The notes under the pieces: generated by a model
What the model was told of the DNA's origin: nothing
What the model saw: only the letters and a program-made list of their open reading frames with translations
Database searches by the model: none
Shown: in pieces, positions 33,415 through 44,999 of the stretch
Position numbering within the stretch: position 1 is the stretch's first letter
Layout: each line of letters begins with the position of its first letter
Program-made: the position numbers and the translations under genes
Source: Zygnema cylindricum
Taxonomy: Eukaryota; Streptophyta; Zygnematophyceae; Zygnematales; Zygnemataceae
Reading direction: 5' to 3'
Assembly (NCBI GenBank): GCA_037447655.1
Contig: JBBHKE010001873.1
Span: 1 to 47,681, forward strand
Length of the DNA stretch: 47,681 nt

Positions 33415-34854
33415 AGCCCAGAGGTGATATGAAGGCTGAGATTTTATTTTTTAACGGTTTTTGTTTTTTTTTCGATTTTTTTCCTCTGTTTCTTTGTTTC
33501 CCGGAATCGTTTGACGTGACAGTGTCAAATTGAGTGGGATGACAACTGTCATTTTATTTGGATGGTATACACGTGTTCAGCTTTTGATGGCAATTTTTCT
33601 CGTCGCTTCTCACCTCCCAGTTTTGTTTGTGAATATTTGAATATACGTTTCTCTCTGGTCTGCTGACTTTTTCCGGAAACGGACGGCGCTCGGTTTCAAT
33701 AGCGAAATGCCCTTAGCGCCGCTGTCAGAAGTGCTTTGAAAAGGACAGCGTACGGACAGTCTTCTCGGTCGAAGTTCAAGACGGTTTCACACTAAAGTTT
33801 CCCGTCGCCGTCAAACATGCTTATGGGTACCGCAATTTCCTCGACTTGTCAAACCTTCTTGCGATTGTACGACTGCACATTTCAAATTGCGTGACAAATC
33901 CGGAGGCGGTTTCATTGTGGCCGTCGATGGGGCAAGCTCCGGCCGTCGATGAAAATGTCGGCTCACGTAATGGAGCCAACTGTGAACGCGGCGACCTTTT
34001 AGCTAGGCTAAGGGTTTTGCGCCGTTGAAACGAGGAGCCCGCCGTTACCGCCAAAAGTTAGCGAGCACGCGAGAAAGGTGACGTCACTTCTCCTTTCGGA
34101 GGGTGTGAAAGCGACGAAAATGTTTGCGGACAAGTGTACGGCCTTCAAAAAAAATGTCGGTCGCGATTATATTTGACCTTGTCACATCGCACTTTTCCTG
34201 TAAAGAAACCAAAAACACGAAATCGGAACGACAAGAAAAAAAAAAAAAAAACGGGAGATCTATGCCTTTAGCAAATCATAAATTTTAGGTACAATGTTTG
34301 AAAACTTTTAGATTTAACGGTTTATTTATTTGAGAAACATATTTCGAAATTTTTTGAACATTGCCCAAGTAGAAACACCTAGGCATACACACGCGGCTGC
34401 GTCTAATTTGGTAAAAATGATTCTAATGGCGAATTGGCTTTCTTCTCGTTACCACTGTCACATACGACAGGCGAAACGGAAGGCTCTCCGTTTCCATGAC
34501 GAAATACGCCAATAGAGCCGTGCTCGCGTGTTTTCCTGCCGGCCAGGTTAAGAGCTGCATTCATTGCAATAGTACTTAGCATTTGACAGCGAATGCGACA
34601 GAAGTCTTTAGTGTGGAACGGCCTTGACGGGCCTTCGGTTAAATCCCTTTCAATGTACGGAAATTTGCACACTACAAACGACAGAACCTGTTGCCTGGCG
34701 ATTGTTATGTCGACGTGGCTCTTAATGAGGGTGACAGGTGGATTCATCACAAAAAGCGCATAAAAATGTTTGTTATTTCGCACGTTACTGACAGCAGTTT
34801 TTCATCACTGGAAACGTCTGCTGGAAACTTTCTTTGACACTCCCCAGGTTTGAG
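33415..34854. other. Unassigned, partly GC-rich stretch
   Basis: Overlapping open frames on both strands at 33821-34054 and 34403-34783 have no recognisable similarity. A pair gacggtttcacactaaag (33780) and ctttagtgtggaacggcc (34607) might be inverted ends of another element, but no target duplication was found. Confidence 0.35.
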
Positions 34855-34857
34855 TAA

Positions 34858-36162
34858 GGGTAACCTTCCATCATGCTAAAAGTGGGGTTGTTTACTGGAG
34901 AAAGTACCGTCCGTACTAGGGCCGTACTGTTTTTTTTTTTTTTTTTTCCAAAAGATGTTTACTAAAAATTCGTTGAGATTCTCCAGACTTCTTGGAGAGA
35001 ACTACCACCGTCCGATTTTCAATTTTCGACGCAAACGCTTCTTGTTTCCAGTAGGTAGCTAGTCTCCTCCAACTGTCCTCGGGAGGAGAGTTTGTGATTA
35101 CTGGACGCGTGTTTTGGTCCACTTGTAAAGTCAGAGTCGATCCACGACAGACGTGAAGTAATAAACTTACATGTGGCAATTGGAGTGTACGTGTGACATG
35201 AAAGCCAGCCTGTTCGACAACAAAAAAATCTTGGTTGTATGGTCGACGACAAAAAAAACTTGGTTGTAGGACATCCTGTGACGTCTCCTTCATAATTGTG
35301 CGATACCAGCGATTCACGTACAAATGGTACATCCTTGGACATTTGTATGATGGAAGGTTAGGGAACCTTCCATCAGGCGTTCCTAGTAATCGTACGAACA
35401 CGTTTACTGGCAGTAATATTTGTAACACCCTTCCATCAGGTCGTGCCAGTGAATGAGGTGTTAGATTGCAATTGGTACCACGTAGGACCTGTTGAGCTGC
35501 TCGGGAATAATCATCATTTCCAAAAGGACAAAATCGCAGCTGCGTATGTGTTCGGGCAAACGCCGATTAAAATATTTAGTAGCGTCACGCTAATGTACAA
35601 TTTGAACGTTCTTAGGGTTCTTGTGGTATCAACGGCCACGAAAACCGTTGCAAAATTTAAGTTTGTACAAATGTCCAAAAATGTACCATTTGATCGTGAA
35701 TCGTTGTATCGCACATTTATAAAGAAGACGTCACAAGATGTCCTACAACCAAGTTTTTTTTGTCGTCGAACTGGCTGGCTATACAACCAAGATTTTTTTG
35801 TCCTTGAACACGCTGGCTTTGATGTCACACGGTACACTCCATTTGCCACATGTAAGTTTATTGCTTCACGTCTGTCGTTGATCGACTCTGACTTTACAAG
35901 TGGACCAAAACACGCGTCCAGTAATCACAAACTCTCCTCCTGAGGACAGTCGGAGGAGACTAGGTACGTACTAGAAACAAGAAGCGTTTGCGTCGAAAAT
36001 TGAAAATCGGACGGTGGTATTTTTCTCCAAGAAGTCAGGAGAATCTCAACGAATTTTTAGTAAACATCTTTTGTAAAAAAAAGAAAAAAACAGTACGGCC
36101 TATTACGGAAGCGTACTTTCTCTAGTAAACAACCCCACTTTTCGCCTGATGGAAGGTTACCC
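34858..36162. mobile_element. Foldback element of 1305 bp with inverted arms of about 490 bp, TAA TSD
   Basis: It starts GGGTAACCTTCCATCATG and ends TGATGGAAGGTTACCC, flanked by TAA at 34855-34857 and 36163-36165. The left arm (about 34858-35345) is the near reverse complement of the right arm (about 35660-36162). The three-base TAA target suggests PIF/Harbinger. The arms contain open frames of up to 170 codons that mirror each other, and no known domain is seen. In the spacer, the motif aaccttccatcagg recurs next to ggaaggttag at about 35345-35375, probably remains of another end. Confidence 0.85.
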
Positions 36163-36165
36163 TAA

Positions 36166-36979
36166 GCACGTCGCAGTTTACCGTGTTTTGAGTCGCACCG
36201 GGTCGTCACATTTTCGAAAGTGCAACCGCAAAAATCATAAGGAGAGCCGGCCTGCGAGTCGTACGGACGCGGAAGGGGTTGTCCGGTCAAAACATAGTTC
36301 ACTGTACAAAAACATTTGGAAACGCTATATATTATTTATGCTACATTATACGCATACTTTACGTTTAAACACGATAAAGTATGGCTATGACATATAGCGT
36401 CTCCATTTGTTTCCGCACATTTGAACTTTGGTCGAAACCTCGGAGACTTGGACGACCTCGGACCTGGCCCCTTTGTTTCGTTCGTTCGACCTCGTTCCGT
36501 ACGCTTTTGGCATTGGCTCCTGGGGTACAGTACAGTTCAGTACAGTACAGTACTGTACCACTCTACTGTACGGTTCATGAATATCCCCCGCGAGGGTGAC
36601 GACGACATTGTCCACTTGTCTACAGGCAAAAGTTACAATTGTCGAGCGGGGAGCTGTGCCTCCCACATTTCAAATCCACAGGATTTGCAGGAAGGAAGCC
36701 ATGTTTCGCTTCATAGTTTTATGAGAGAGAAAGTAATGATTAGATCCAGTGACTTTCTTTTGTGTCCTCACCCTGTAAGTCATCGCAGTTATTTTTTTCT
36801 CGTTTTTTTTTTTGTTGTTTTAAGTTGAAGTTTTACCATCCTTTCTCGCTCCCTCACCTTCGTGCCATCTTCAAGTGAAGAAAGTCAAACCTTCATCAAA
36901 GCAGCCTCTCCGTCTCAAACCCTAACCCTGGAGCAAGTCTCTCTGATGCTGTATCTAGGTTAAGGAAGCCTGTCGCAGC
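36166..36979. other. Region upstream of the J-domain gene
   Basis: No gene is supported before 36980. At 36530-36575 there is a cluster of overlapping gtacagtac palindromes. The stretch 36840-36979 is the likely leader, CT-rich with caaaccctaaccctgg. Confidence 0.45.
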
Positions 36980-38049
36980 ATGAGTCCAGACGGCACTATT
37001 TCACAAGTGCAACAGGCAGAGCGTCTTCTAAAAGATGGATATCCTGACAAAGCTCTCCGGCTTCTTCAAAAGCTGGAGAAAAGCAGTCCTGGTACCAAAG
37101 GCTTATCGGAGCTAATAGCAGTCGCTCAAGTTTGCTCAGCATTCGCAGAAAGCCTGTGCCTGTCTATGAAAAACCAGCGATTTCCATGTAACTGTTCTTC
37201 AGTTGCGTCAGGATCGAATCCATTTATCGACTGGTATCTTGTGCTGCAGGTATTTGATAATCCCTTTGTAATTTATTTGTAGGGCTTTTTTATAGCTTTT
37301 CAAGTTTAATTGTACATTTTTGCTTCGTTGAAGGGACAATTGTCCGTTTGTGAGGAGCCTTTCATTGTATATTTGTGCATTTTCATATTTTTTCCTTATT
37401 CTTCTGGTCAAAGAGGAGTTTTGAGTTCATTGGTTGACGAAGGAGTGATGCGTTCAGTTTCTTGATAATTATGACAAAGAGTATTTTTATTTCTCCAGGT
37501 AAAACCCTGAAGCAGATGATGGAGCTATCAAGAAGCAGTATCGTCGCTTGGGTGAGACATTCTCTCCCTCCGTGTTGAGTTTTTTTATTGGATTTTTGGC
37601 TCCACTGTACCCTTCAACTTTGTTGTCAGAAGCTTCCAGTATTGTAAAATACTATTCCAAACCCCGAGAAACCCTCAAGGTTTTAGAACCACAGTCGTGC
37701 TGACATGTCGGATTTCTCACTTTCACTATTCTTTCAACTTGAGGAAATGTTCAGAAGTACTTTTTTTTGGTGTTCTCTTTTTTTTCCTTGAAAACGTGTT
37801 TCTTTGGGGTGCACCTCAAACCTCGTCCTTGGTAAAGTGGATCCTTTATTCGAAGAGTATTGCGCATGTCCATATGTACTTACAGGGAAAGGTGGAGATT
37901 GTGCTACTTCCCCAGGAACCTTAATTTCTCTCAATTGGCATACCGAAGACTTTGGATGGATCTTGAATATTTCCATCTTCTATAATTGAACAAAAGTAAC
38001 TCTGGGTTAGAATTCTTGGCACATAGATCATTCTCTCTCGCTCTCTCTG

Positions 38050-38134
<85 letters not shown>

Positions 38135-41100
38135 GTCTCTCTCTCTCCCTCCCTCCCTCTTCTCTCTCTCTTCCTCTTTCTCTCTCTCCTCCTCCCCCCC
38201 CTCTCTCTTTATCCCCTCTTCACTCTCTTCCCCTCTCCCTCCCTCTCTCTCCCTCGCTCCTCCGCCTCTCTCCCTCCCTTTCTCTTTTTCTCTCTCCCTC
38301 CCTCTCTCTCCCTGGCTCTCCTCCTCCTCTCTCCCTCTCTTTCTCTTTTTCTCTCTCCCCCCCCCCCCTCGCTCTCCTCTTTCTCCCCCCCCCCTCTCTC
38401 TCTTTCTCCTTCCCCCTCTCTCCCCCTCTTCTCTCTCTCCCTCTCTCTCTCCCTCTCTCTCTCTCTCCCTCTCTCTCTCCCCCTCTTTCCCTCTCTCCCT
38501 CTCCCCCGCTCTCCCGCTCCCCCGCTCTCCCGCTCTCCCGCTCTCCCGCTCCCCCGCTCTCCCGCTCTCCCGCTCCCCCGCTCTCCCGCTCTCCCGCTCC
38601 CCCGCTCTCTCCCCCTCCCCCGCTCCCCCCGCTCCCCCGCTCCCCCCGCTCCCCCGCCTCCCCCGCTCCCCCGCTCCCCCTCTCCCCCTCCTCTTCCCCC
38701 GCTCCCCCCTCTCCCCCGCTCTCCCGCTCCCCGCTCTCCCCGCTCTCCCGCTCTCCCGCTCCCCCCCCCCGCTCTCCCGCTCTCCCCGCTCCTCCCGCTC
38801 CCCCGCTCTCCGCTCTCCCGCTCCCCCGCTCTCCCCCTCCCCCCGCCTCCCCCGCTCCCCCGCTCCCCCGCTCCCCCGCTCTCCCCCTCTCCCCCTCTCC
38901 CCCTCTCCCCTCTCCCCCCTCTCCCCCTCCCCCTCCTCCCCCTCTCCCCCTCTCCCTCCCTCTGTATTTATATATGAACGCGATTGCATCTTGTTGTTTC
39001 CAAGCAAAGCATGATTTCCATCCTCTTATGGTAATTTTCTCATGGGCAACATCTGTTTTTCATCATGACCATGTTGAGAGCTTGTTTTTTGCTTCGGACA
39101 ACCTGAAGTAGCTCTTTCACTTGGCCGCGAGTCTCTCAAGTTAGACGCCTTTTTGCACTTCCATGCAGGGGTTTATCCTGTTTTCATCATGGGTAGAAAT
39201 GTAGAGGAGATGCTTAGAACTATTTATGGTGAAGTACGGAAACTTGGGAGTCTAAATAACCTTTAATGGAGTTTGCATATTATTCTGCAAGGCATGCAAG
39301 TGCTGAGTTTTTTGCCCTTTCAAAATGCATATGGATGTTAACCAAGGGAGGCACTTTATTTGCTAAGGGAGTCACACCATAGGACAGGAGTTCAGGAGTA
39401 TAATATGTGGATTACATGAATAATTTGAAAAGAGATGCATCGGTAGAGGCTCAATGGAGATAGAATTGAATGCTCGCAGCAGGTGGGGTAACTGGGTGGT
39501 GAATACTTAAATTCATGTTTCAGTTGCATTTGTTGCACTATCAATGAAGAACCTCAACTGCTAGATCAATATACATTTCTTCTCTTTTGATCGACCTTAT
39601 GCCGTTGTCAAAGTTCATATCAATCATTGTTTCTGTTTTCAATGCTGCACGGTGGTCTCTTGACTTGCAGCAATCTTCAAAATATCTTTGTTGTCGTTGT
39701 CCGTTGTTTGTTTTTGCTGCTCTCATTTTTACGACTTGTTTAGTTCCCTATGCTGCTCGATTTCTCATCTGGCCATTTGGCAGAGAGCGACATGACGTCT
39801 TGTTATTATCTGAGTTGAAAAATACCTTCAAATGTACCTGGGCTCAAACCTTCGGGTCTTTGGTTTGCTTGCAGTGCTGCTGTTGCACCCGGATAAAAAT
39901 GGGACACAAGAAGGCAGAGGAGGCCTTCAAGCTGGTCTCTCAGGTGAATCTGCAGGTTCTTGGGAATGCTCCATGGGTTGCAGGCTCTTTGACCATATCA
40001 TCATGAGGAATAGCTTGTTCTGTAAGGGCTGCTTTCTCGTTTTCTTCTTTGGGTTTAGCAGCATTATGGGCATCGTGACATATCTCAAGTCCACTGATAC
40101 TTGCATAAACGAAATGTAAACTAGAACAGAGTCAATCGTCTATTTTATAAGTGTTATTTTTTGTGTTCTACCACTGTCCCTCAGCTGTCCACGTGTGTCA
40201 GCATCAAGTTGGAGCAGTTTGATGAGGGTGGAGAAAATGAACCAAATATCTAGAGTAGAATGAAATCTGATTTTTTCTGCAATTGTAATGTTACAAGAAG
40301 CTAGATTTCATACAATGGGATTCAGTGTTTTGTTTTTTTTTTTTTCAATCCAAGTATGCTTTTTTTGTTCCTTGTAGGTTCGTTGATGGTACAGTTACTA
40401 AGTCTTTGAACAATGTCCGAAGTTGGAAGTTGGGCATTGTAGTTGTCTTGCTGAACCCTCAAGCGAAAGGGCAATGCCCTTTTTGTCCTTTTTGGTTGAG
40501 ACAGTGAGAGTTCCATGCCAGACAGCTATTTATATTGTGCATAATGGGTTGGTTCAGGGTTCGCCAGCCTTTTCTAGAGCGGGAATGACAGAGTGATAAA
40601 CGATAGAGTAAGAGACAAATGCAATGATATAGTGCATTCAACAAATACAAAATACGACCGCTCCTGCTTTCAATTTCCCCATGTTGACCCTTTATTTACA
40701 ATGCATGAAAGTATGCCTTCCACTCCTAGTGCTCTATCTATTGCTTGTCCAGCTATGGCCCTTTCAAATGAAATCATGGTTTTTTTTAATTATTATTCTT
40801 TTTATGGTCAAGTCGTGATGTATGAGTTGGTGGAATGTGGTGTGTCAGGCATATATGGTTTTGTCAGATCACAACAGAGAGCCTCTTTTAATCAACAGAG
40901 GATGCATGCAATGGGGACCTGCTCAGCTTCACCTTCTCCTCGAAATGTCCCCTTTACTTCCTGTTCTCCTTTTTCAAGACCCAGAAGGTCCTCATCTCCA
41001 ACCAGAGGTAGCTTCAGTCGTCAAGCTCGAGATCCTTCTCCCGCGAGACCTCAGTAAGTCGTCTTTTATTTTTAGTGAGAAGGTCATGGGAGGTGATATG

Positions 41101-44100
41101 TTCAGTTGTAATGATGATAAGGAAATAAAAGGATTTGTTTTTGCCTGTTAAGAGTTAAAAGTACGATGGCAGGTGGTAGTAATCATGAATGTTCACTGGA
41201 AACTGTGGAGCTAGTCTCAGTTAGCGATGATGGTTGATACCGTTTCCAATTGTACTTCTTGTTCGGGGAGGGCGATTATCTATTTGTTGCTTTAAATCAC
41301 CAGTTTTTTGCAAGATCTTGATCAAGAAGAATAGAGAACTCACTTGCGTCGATGCTGACTGAGGTTCTAGAGGTCGATTAACTTTGGAAAGTGAGTCGTT
41401 GTTTTGCGTCTTTACATTGTTTTCATTTATACGAGTTTGTTTAATGACATTTTTATTGGATGACACTTGGCCTGGATTGGTATGGTCGTCTTAATGATTC
41501 TTTAACTATCACTCATTGGGCAGGCACATACAGAGTATGCAACACTAATCATATCATAAGAAAACGGTTTTTTTGGCGTGCGCATTAACCGTTTTCTGGT
41601 GTTTTGATTCTCTGGTGGCTTCTTTCAAATAAGAGAGATGATTCACAATTTCAGCACATAAAGCCATTTGACATTTGACATCCAATATTATTTTATGCAG
41701 GAAGACACCAGAAGAAGAAGAAGAGGAAGAGAACGCACGAATGCAGTATGTTAGGGAAAGAGCTCGCACGAGGACCTGTTTCTTTCGAGAAGGAATGGGA
41801 GGAGAGAAAGGAGAAGTGGCAAAGGGATTTAGCTCAGGCTCGGGAAAAAGCAATGGCGAGACGACAGGCTTGGGAGAGAAAATGCCGAGGCAATGGCAAC
41901 CAATGGGAGTGGTTCTAAGGAAGGCACAACTACACCCACGGAAGAGAAAAAAAATACAAATGGGGAGAAAGAAGCGACCAAAGGGGGGACAGAGAATGCA
42001 CCCGCCCAACTCTGAAGAAACCGAACGTGTAAATGAAGATGTTGAGTCTCTTGAAGTAAACACTGGTGGCAATAGTTCACCTCAAGGTGAAGATTCTTCT
42101 GCCTCACAGGCAGGAGAAGACTTGGGAAATGATGAACTGGAAAAGGACGAGATTACGAGGTCAGCTTGTGAAAGTGACACTTCCAATGGGAGGGAGACAA
42201 TGGTGGAAGGTGAGGTCAAAAATGGGGTGGAGTTAGATGGAGAGGAGGTGAGAAATGAACAAAGTCAGGCTGAATTTTCTGATCACAGTGATTCAAAGGC
42301 CGATTTTAAAGTGGATGATAGTAATAAGAGAGAGTGCACTCCAGAAAACCCGATAGAGGAGATGAAGAGAGATACTGGGAAGAGTGCGACTGAAGAGTTT
42401 ACAGCCGATTTTATGGAAGACACGGACAAAATTGGTCAGCAATTGAATCCTCTGTCAAGTGAGGGATGTGATGTTATGGGTCAGTGTGAAGAAGAGGTGG
42501 GAAAAGGCAATGAGGTGAGACCAGATGGAGTGAGTGGAATTTTGGCGGTGAAGCTGATTGTAAAAAGGAGTGTTCAACGCATGAAGTTGACAGAAGGTTT
42601 AAGTCAAATGACGAGTTCCATATGGAGGCTCAATGTAGGTCCCAAAATACAGGAAGGGGGTAGAGGGACATATATTGGAGTCTTTAGGTGGAAGCGAGCA
42701 GGAGGCATTACAGAAGGAAACAGAGAACGTGGTTGAACCTATAGAAACCTCCGTTAAATGACAATGCAAGCCAGGAAAGGCAAAATAAACAGGTAGAAGT
42801 TACTACAAATGTTGACAGAGGATCGACAGGTCTTCAAGATAACCGACAGCCTGAAGGGATTGATGACATGGGCACATCATTTCCAAGGATGTCCGATAAT
42901 GGTACAACACCATTTTCGAGGAAAAGGTTGAGCACTGAGAAAGAAGGCCACTTTTCAAGTGGGAGAAGGGAAGTGGGTTAAGAATGCACGGAAGCTCTTT
43001 GGCTGATGGAGGTCGTGAGGGCGTGGAACAAGTATTTGTTGCAGGGCAAACAGTTTGTAACAATATTATTGGTAGCTGTCTCAATGAGTCAGCAAAAAAT
43101 CCGGTGGCAATGAGAGCTCGGGGGATAACTTCTGGTATACAAAACCTCCATAAGCAAGCCGTCCTCGAGTGGGAAGGAATCTCTTGTCAATAAGTCACCG
43201 ACTTGTAGGAGATTTGAGGAAGCTTCAGATGGAGAGAAGTGGTCGAGTCCTATCCCACTAGATGATGAGAAGAATATAGGAAAAACTCAGACAAGTGCTG
43301 CAGAAACAAAAGCACGAGCTCAAGAGAGAATACTTGAGCTTCGAAGGGAGATTAAGGAGGCCATGGCTGAGAGACACGCACAGGAAGTTAGGGCAAGCAG
43401 GTTCCAAGCGAGGAGAGTAGCAGTGAGTCGAGCAAGACGAGAGAGTTTGTTGCAAGGAAGGAAGTATGATGGGTCTTCTAGTGGGACATTACCGTCTGAT
43501 ATGAAGATTCGGAACTGTACTACCTTTCCATCAACCCGGATCATCTGACCATGAAGCTGGTGGGAGGGAGGACTGTCACAACTGGGAAGGAAGATAAGAG
43601 CTGTCAAGTAGAAAAGCAAGACGGAGCTTGTGAGTGAGTCAACAAGGAAAGGGCCATTTGATGATTGGGATGCATGCATCTTAAAGTCCGTTGAGCCCGT
43701 CGGTAAAGAAGACGAAAGAAACCGTTCGTCCTGTTCCTACAGTTAATCGAAAATCGGTAAAACCTTCAAAAGTCTCCACTGGATCTGCAAGTATTCGAAC
43801 AATGCGAACAAGGACAAGTAAGTCGAGTGTGGATGGGAGTAAGGTCGCATCTTTAGACAAGAGCAGACTAACAGAAATGCCGTTTGTTGTGCCTGTGAAA
43901 GGAAATAATAACAGTTCAAGTGTTTTGCCATCTCAGAGTCAAGAAATAGACATGGATGTAAAACCCGCAGAGGGTATTCGGGCATCAGAGACGGTGAAAT
44001 CAGCTTCCACTAACAAGGAGGGTTTAAGAAGATCTGAAAGTCCCATTGGATGTAGATGGCGTGGAAGCAAAGCTGGAAAAAGAAGAGTCGAGAGATAGAG

Positions 44101-44867
44101 AATGTGGTTCTTTGAACTGGAGAAACGTATTACTTAAGAAGTTGAATGGTTCTCTTTCACTGCCTAGTAAAGGGAGTTGGCAAGTGGATCTTAACTTCTT
44201 GCTGGATCTCAACAAAAACCTTTTGAAACCAAGTCAGAAACAGTGTCGAAAGGTTCAGCTGTGGATGAATCCGTAACTCGTCAAACCATAATTCAAAAAA
44301 CTGTGACTTCAAGATTGAGCCCAGATTCGGATCCCTTCCAAATCAGCTCTGGGAATGGAACTTCGGTTTCTTTCGAACAGCAACAACAAGATAAAAAGAA
44401 AATTCAAGACAGATGTACAGCAGATAGGCCAATCCATAGTGTAGGACCAAAAGGATAAAGGAGTGGACAAAATGGAGACAAAACGTGAGTCTCTTGTGAA
44501 TTCCTCACTGGACGAAAAAGTGAAACCAGGACAGGTGCTCCATAATAGAATAAGCCCTTTGGAAGCCAATGATATTTCCCATGCTAAAGTTAGTGATCTC
44601 AATCATTCTCCTGATACAATCTCTCCTGGTCCAAACTCTCCCTGGTTCAAACACATCCTGGTTCAAACTCGTGGTCGAGATCGAAGGGGTTTTCTTCTGC
44701 GGCCCGAGCCGCTGCCGAAGCCATGGCCGCCGCATCCGCTGCCAAGGCCAAGGCCAGGCGGGTTGCTGGCCAGCAGGGGCCTGGGAGAGCCGACCAATCA
44801 GACGCCTCAGCCGGTTGTAGGGGCAACTGCTTCAACCAGAAGTCGCTTTATGGTACATTCTTCATGA
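36980..44867 (+). CDS. Plant-type J-domain (DnaJ-like) protein gene, multi-exon, with many reading-frame breaks
   Basis: J-domain proteins stimulate the ATPase of Hsp70 chaperones through an HPD motif. Exon 1 (36980-37249) encodes an N-terminal helical region ([20 protein letters not shown]) and the J-domain start DWYLVLQ. Exon 2 (37499-37551) continues [16 protein letters not shown]. Exon 3 (39875-39943) gives LLLHPDKNG with the intact HPD, then [12 protein letters not shown]. Exon 4 (40849-41053) gives AYMVLSD and a Ser/Pro/Arg-rich segment. A long exon from 41701 encodes an acidic, low-complexity tail with a charged coiled-coil-like part. Splice sites are good (CA before GTAAGT at 41054). 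The frame is broken by one-base changes: an extra A in 37501-37504, an extra G in 39901-39903, one base short near 40878, and about a dozen more in the tail. Each open stretch passes to another open frame with few isolated stops. It is either a decaying gene or the sequence contains indel errors. The 3' end is uncertain. Confidence 0.75.
37552..39874 (+). other. Large intron 2 of the J-domain gene
   Basis: It runs from GTGAG at 37552 to the acceptor ttgcag ending at 39874. It contains the long CT tract and otherwise no recognised gene. The open frame at 39587-40006 only picks up exon 3 in its second half. Confidence 0.7.
38030..38963. repeat. Pyrimidine-only tract of about 930 bp
   Basis: The plus strand is almost entirely C and T, moving from (CT)n at 38050-38130 through tccctccctc variants to units like ccgctctccc and ccgctccccc. 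Scattered G (mainly in ccgct) are the only regular purines. The long open frames of over 340 codons on both strands are artefacts of this composition. Confidence 0.95.
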
Positions 44868-44879
44868 CCAGTTTAGTTG

Positions 44880-44985
44880 CCGTAAAGGGGGAGAGGGAAG
44901 AGAGGGAGGGAGAGAGAGAGAGGAAGAGGGGGAGAGGGAGAGAGGGAGAGAGGGAGAGAGGGAGAGGGGAGAATGGGAGAGAGGT
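44880..44985. repeat. GA-rich microsatellite after the J-domain gene's last open stretch
   Basis: A run of gagaggga and gagagaga motifs. Confidence 0.85.
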
Positions 44986-44999
44986 TATGCGTGGTTGTG

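Noticed and set aside
33780-34626. Another transposon bounded by cacactaaag / ctttagtgtg
   Set aside because: The inverted pair is imperfect and no target duplication could be found on either side.
34916-35428. 170-codon open frame in the foldback arm as a transposase
   Set aside because: It shows no catalytic motif, its mirror exists in the other arm, and it crosses repeat boundaries.
37931-39014. Open frames of 342 and 358 codons on both strands
   Set aside because: They are produced by the CT-only tract, which cannot form stop codons in most frames. The peptides are pure Ser/Leu/Pro or Glu/Arg/Gly runs.
41675-42736. The 353-codon open frame taken as one protein
   Set aside because: Only parts of it look like protein. 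Between about 41775 and 42005 more natural sequence lies in the other two frames, so the frame as written crosses frame breaks.
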